DNA of 64,000 nt, taken from positions 186,001 through 250,000 of the forward strand of contig NZ_BLJU01000005.1 in assembly GCF_009932725.1 (NCBI RefSeq), given 5' to 3'. Below are positions 61,044-64,000 of the stretch, in pieces. Source of the stretch: Pseudomonas yangonensis. GTDB taxonomy: Bacteria > Pseudomonadota > Gammaproteobacteria > Pseudomonadales > Pseudomonadaceae. A model generated the notes under the pieces. That model was not told the DNA's origin. It saw nothing but the letters and a program-made list of their open reading frames with translations, and did not search any database. How positions within the stretch are numbered: the first letter of the stretch is position 1; the number at the start of each line of letters is the position of its first letter. The translations under genes and the position numbers were made by a program.

Positions 61044-62573
61044 ATGAGCGAAATCAGCAGCCCACGCCCGCTTCCTCCTTCCACGCAGGTGATTCGCACC
61101 GCTGCGACCGCTGCCGACATGGCGGTGCGCCTGCTGCAGCCGCTGGAAGGCATGCTGGCAGCCGGCGAAAGCGCCAAGGCCGAAGTGGTCGCGGTTCGCG
61201 AGCAGGCACAGAGTTTCCAGCTGCTGCTGAAACTCACCCTCGAAGGCGGCAAGCAGGCGACTCTGCAAGCCGAAAGCCCCAGGCCGCTGGCTCAGGGCAG
61301 CGCCCTGGTGGTCACTGCGCTTTCCGACACCCGTCTGGCGCTGGCCCTGCAGGCAGGCGGCGACAAGCCGCTGACCAGCCTCGATCTGCAGCAACTGCCG
61401 CCCGGCACCCTGGTCCAGGGCAAAGTCGTCAGCCGCGACGTTTTGCCGCCGCAAGGCGCGCAGACGATCTATCGCCTGGTGGTCAATCTGCTCAACACGC
61501 CGCTCGCCAGCAAGCAGCTGGCGCTCGACAGCCCGCTCGCCTTGCCGCTCGGCAGCCTGCTCAGCGCCCAGGTCCAGAGCAGCCAGAGCCTTGCCTTCCT
61601 GCCGCTCAGTGGCCGTCTCGATCAACTGGTACTGGGCCAGCAACTGACCGCCCAGCAGAATCGCCAGGCTTCGCTGGAGGGGCTGTTCAAGGGCCTGCAG
61701 AATCTGAGCGGTGGCGATGAGGCACTGCGCGGCAGCATCGACAAGCTGCTCGGTGCCCTGCCCGACAGCACCCAACTGAGCACAGCCAAAGGTCTGGCGC
61801 AGGCCCTGGAAGGCAGCGGCGTACTGCTCGAAGCCAAGCTGTTGCAGGGCCAGACCAGCGCACTGGCGCAGGATCTGAAAGCCAACCTGCTGCGCCTGAT
61901 TGCCCAACTGGTGCCACAGCTGCCTGGTGGTGCCGGTACCCTCGCCGGCCTGCAGAACGCACTCAACCAGAATCTGCCCAACCTGGCCCGGCAACTGCTC
62001 GGCGTCAACGCAGCCGGCTCGTCGCGGCAGCAGGCGCTGACCTTTCCCCTGCCCTCGCGCCTGCTGCAGAACATGGATGGTGAGGCCGATCTGGAAACCC
62101 TGCTGAAGCTCGCCGCGGCGGCCGTCTCGCGCTTGCAGACCCACCAGTTGTCGAGCCTGGCGCAAACCCAGGTGGACGCCAATGGCAACCTGCTGACCAC
62201 CTGGCAGCTGGAGCTGCCCATGCGCCACCAGCAGGAAGTGATTCCCCTGCAGGTCAAATTGCAGCGCGAAGACAGCGGCAAGACGGAAAAACCGGAGCAG
62301 AAGGAGACGCTCTGGCGAGTGGAACTGGCCTTCGAACTCGATCATCTCGGCCCGTTGCAGGTACGTGCGCAACTGCTGCGCGGCAGCCTGTCCAGCCAGC
62401 TGTGGGCCGAACGCGCCGAAACCACCCATCTGATCAATGCAGAACTGGGTCATCTGCGTGAGCGTCTGCAGGCCGCCGGACTGGAAGTCGGTGAACTGGC
62501 CTGCAGCCAGGGCATGCCGCCACAGGGGCCGAAGACTTCACTGGAACAACGCTGGGTGGATGAAACCGCATGA
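61044..62573 (+). CDS. FliK-like flagellar hook-length control family protein
   Basis: 509 residues. N-terminal part is Gln/Leu-rich low complexity (QASLEGLFKGLQNLSGGDEALRGSIDKLLGAL...), as expected for a molecular ruler. The C-terminal part carries the Flg_hook domain: WQLELPMRHQQEVIPLQVKLQREDSGKTEKPEQKETLWRVELAFELDHLGPLQVRAQLLRGSLSSQLWAERAETTHLINAELGHLRERLQAAGLEVGELACSQG. It lacks the usual position in a fli operon, so it is a second, orphan member of the family. Overlaps the next gene by ATGA. Confidence 0.85.
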   Translation: MSEISSPRPLPPSTQVIRTAATAADMAVRLLQPLEGMLAAGESAKAEVVAVREQAQSFQLLLKLTLEGGKQATLQAESPRPLAQGSALVVTALSDTRLALALQAGGDKPLTSLDLQQLPPGTLVQGKVVSRDVLPPQGAQTIYRLVVNLLNTPLASKQLALDSPLALPLGSLLSAQVQSSQSLAFLPLSGRLDQLVLGQQLTAQQNRQASLEGLFKGLQNLSGGDEALRGSIDKLLGALPDSTQLSTAKGLAQALEGSGVLLEAKLLQGQTSALAQDLKANLLRLIAQLVPQLPGGAGTLAGLQNALNQNLPNLARQLLGVNAAGSSRQQALTFPLPSRLLQNMDGEADLETLLKLAAAAVSRLQTHQLSSLAQTQVDANGNLLTTWQLELPMRHQQEVIPLQVKLQREDSGKTEKPEQKETLWRVELAFELDHLGPLQVRAQLLRGSLSSQLWAERAETTHLINAELGHLRERLQAAGLEVGELACSQGMPPQGPKTSLEQRWVDETA

Positions 62574-62911
62574 GCCGCAAGCCGCAGCCCGAAGCCCGTC
62601 AGGCCATAGCCCTCAACTACGACGGGCAAAACGCGCCGGTGCTCAGCGCCAAGGGTGATGACGAACTGGCCGAAGCCATCCTCGCGATCGCCCGCGAGTA
62701 CGAAGTTCCGATCTACGAGAATGCCGAGCTGGTGCGTCTGCTGGCGCGCCTGGAGTTGGGCGACGCAATTCCCGAAGCGCTGTATCGCTGCATAGCCGAA
62801 ATAATCGCCTTCGCCTGGTACCTGCAGGGCAAGACCCCGCCCGGCTTCGAAGCGGACGCGGAGCGCGACGTCACGCCGCCACTGCGCCAGCTCAAGGGGC
62901 CGGCGAGCTGA
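62570..62911 (+). CDS. FlhB C-terminal-like protein (FlhX/EscU-type)
   Basis: 113 residues. Corresponds to the cytoplasmic C-terminal domain of FlhB without the membrane part: QAIALNYDGQNAPVLSAKGDDELAEAILAIAREYEVPIYENAELVRLLARLELGDAIPEALYRCIAEIIAFAWYL. The NPTH self-cleavage motif is replaced by NYDGQNAPV, so it should not autocleave. Members can partly replace the FlhB C-terminal domain in some bacteria. Cotranscribed with the FliK-like gene through a 4-base overlap, which supports a shared export-switch role. Confidence 0.88.
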   Translation: MSRKPQPEARQAIALNYDGQNAPVLSAKGDDELAEAILAIAREYEVPIYENAELVRLLARLELGDAIPEALYRCIAEIIAFAWYLQGKTPPGFEADAERDVTPPLRQLKGPAS

Positions 62912-63015
62912 GCAACTGCTGCCCTATGGACGCGTCGAATAAACCAAGTCTGGTAATTGCGCGGGCAGCAGCGCCTGCCCGGATACGCATCGACGATGCG
63001 CTCAAACGCAGAGTG

Positions 63016-63438
63016 TTATTGCGCCTGCCCTGCCTTCGGTTTGTGCAGACGACTGATCAGCTCGGCCTCGGCCTTGCTCAGGCCACAGGACTGGGTCAGG
63101 TCCTCGACGCTGGCACCCATGCCTACCAGGCGCGCCGCCTGGGTGAAGGACAGGCTGCTGGGGTCGCGCTGCTCGATCTGGCTGACCTTGTCCGGCAGCG
63201 GCGCCACCACACGGCGCAGCTCATGCAGCTCCTCGCCCATGCGGATGCTGCCGGTCAGGTAGGTATCGAGGCGCTTGCTCAGCTCCTTGATCCGCGCATC
63301 GCGCGCGGCATCACGCTTGGCCTGCTCGGCCAGCAGGCGCTGCTGGTTGCGATACAGACCATTGCAGACGATGCCCAGTGCCACGCATAGCAAGGCCACA
63401 AAGCCCAGGGCCGCAGCGAGCATGGCAAACTCGGACAT
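63016..63438 (-). CDS. DUF2802 membrane-anchored protein
   Basis: 140 residues. N-terminal helix LAAALGFVALLCVALGIVCNGLY, a coiled coil QRLLAEQAKRDAARDARIKELSKRLDTYLTGSIRMGEELHELRRVV, and a helix-turn-helix-like end FTQAARLVGMGASVEDLTQSCGLSKAEAELISRLH. This is the DUF2802 family, which in Pseudomonas follows cheW at the end of the flagellar/chemotaxis operon. Molecular role not established. Separated from cheW by 3 bases. Confidence 0.85.
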   Translation of the reverse strand: MSEFAMLAAALGFVALLCVALGIVCNGLYRNQQRLLAEQAKRDAARDARIKELSKRLDTYLTGSIRMGEELHELRRVVAPLPDKVSQIEQRDPSSLSFTQAARLVGMGASVEDLTQSCGLSKAEAELISRLHKPKAGQAQ

Positions 63439-63441
63439 GGC

Positions 63442-63921
63442 TCAGATGCTCTCCAGCTCCGACCACTCTTCCTCGGACATCATCTTGTCCAGCTCGACCA
63501 GGATCAGCAGTTCGCCGTTCTTGTTGCACACGCCCTGGATGAACTTGGCCGACTCGTCGTTACCGACGTTCGGTGCGGTCTCGATCTCGGACTGACGCAG
63601 GTAGACCACTTCGGCCACGCTGTCGACCAGGATGCCGACCACTTGCTTGTCCGCTTCGATGATGACGATACGGGTGTTGTCGGTCACCGGCGCCGAACCC
63701 AGGCCGAAACGCTGGCGAGTATCGATCACGGTCACCACGTTGCCACGCAGGTTGATGATGCCAAGCACATAGCTCGGCGCACCCGGTACCGGGGCGATCT
63801 CGGTGTAGCGCAGGACTTCCTGCACCTGCATCACATTGATGCCGTAGGTCTCGTTGTCCAGGCGAAAGGTCACCCACTGCAGAATCGGATCTTCGGCACC
63901 TTGTGCAGAACTTTTCTTCAT
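63442..63921 (-). CDS. cheW: Chemotaxis coupling protein CheW
   Basis: 159 residues. Two SH3-like subdomains with the conserved pieces WVTFRLDNETYGINVMQVQEVLRYTEIAPVPGAPSYVLGIINLRGNVVTVIDTRQRFGL and RIVIIEADKQVVGILVDSVAEVVYLRQSEIE. Couples chemoreceptors to CheA kinase. The terminal tail LVELDKMMSEEEWSELESI is longer than in enteric CheW. Located near the end of the fli/che operon, with the previous gene ending 24 bases upstream. Confidence 0.94.
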   Translation of the reverse strand: MKKSSAQGAEDPILQWVTFRLDNETYGINVMQVQEVLRYTEIAPVPGAPSYVLGIINLRGNVVTVIDTRQRFGLGSAPVTDNTRIVIIEADKQVVGILVDSVAEVVYLRQSEIETAPNVGNDESAKFIQGVCNKNGELLILVELDKMMSEEEWSELESI

Positions 63922-63945
63922 GTCCCTAGCCTCATCAAAAACCGC

Positions 63946-64000
63946 TCAGTGCGGCATGTGCGGGTCGAACCGCTTGTCATCAACTATAGAGCCCGATGGC
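63946..64000 (-). CDS. 3' end of the gene preceding cheW, truncated by window edge
   Basis: Only the last 17 codons are in the window: PSGSIVDDKRFDPHMPH, then TGA. Spacing (24 bases to the cheW ATG) and strand fit an operon with cheW. By gene order in Pseudomonas this would be the CheW-domain ParP-type gene; the fragment itself carries no diagnostic motif. Confidence 0.5.
   Translation of the reverse strand, partial: PSGSIVDDKRFDPHMPH

Overview
This is a GC-rich chromosomal window that reads as Pseudomonas, most likely the P. mendocina / alcaligenes / oleovorans group. The evidence is recognisable gene sets: fadE, a tRNA-Gly/tRNA-Glu cluster, sagS-ospR-gpx, acnA-aer, wbpM beside tRNA-Asn, the gcl-hyi-glxR-ttuD-pykF glyoxylate cluster, the whole ccm operon, and fliK-like/flhX-like genes next to cheW. 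No prophage, CRISPR array or intact insertion sequence was seen. Species assignment is inference.

Layout. 0-2.6 kb: 3' part of fadE and a small conserved gene. 2.7-3.2 kb: two tandem tRNA-Gly/tRNA-Glu pairs behind one strong sigma-70 promoter. 3.3-9.7 kb: an inner-membrane protein, a glutathione S-transferase, a free methionine sulfoxide reductase with an ATPase, the hybrid kinase SagS, and the redox pair ospR-gpx with a perfect 30-bp palindromic operator. 9.9-20 kb: pdxB, norM, a DUF3080 lipoprotein, tusA, rlmM, acnA and the aerotaxis receptor aer, which has a perfect CRP/Vfr-type site upstream.

20-24.7 kb is a decayed, lower-GC island edge: IS3-family transposase remnants, tRNA-Asn, a lone wbpM (nucleotide-sugar 4,6-dehydratase) without an O-antigen cluster beside it, then about 1.2 kb without a recognisable gene.

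24.7-37.8 kb is a nitrogen/carbon salvage module: an NCS1 nucleobase-type permease, a periplasmic solute-binding-like protein, a second-type moaA, a RutR-like TetR regulator, a GlcG-like protein, a LysR regulator, then glyoxylate carboligase, hydroxypyruvate isomerase, tartronate semialdehyde reductase, glycerate kinase and pyruvate kinase. Together these would take purine-derived glyoxylate to pyruvate. RutR-like and TGTGTACA sites recur in its promoters. A MITE-like element with 15-bp inverted ends sits between ttuD and pykF.

37.9-53.2 kb: a urea-type channel, an unknown secreted protein, topoisomerase IB, an RND efflux tripartite set, a cupin, a frameshifted small exported protein, an AraC regulator, a sterol-desaturase-type hydroxylase, a potassium channel with a C-terminal zinc ribbon, and a DASS transporter.

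53.3-60.8 kb: the cytochrome c maturation operon ccmABCDEFGHI read leftwards, ending in a small lipoprotein joined by the same ATGA overlap. ccmH has an exactly in-frame 144-bp repeat-like insertion before its signal peptide. 61-64 kb: a FliK-like protein with an FlhB-C-terminal-like partner, then a DUF2802 protein, cheW and the 3' end of an upstream chemotaxis-operon gene.

Intergenic spaces carry several Pseudomonas-style palindromic repeat families, one of which provides the pdxB stop codon.
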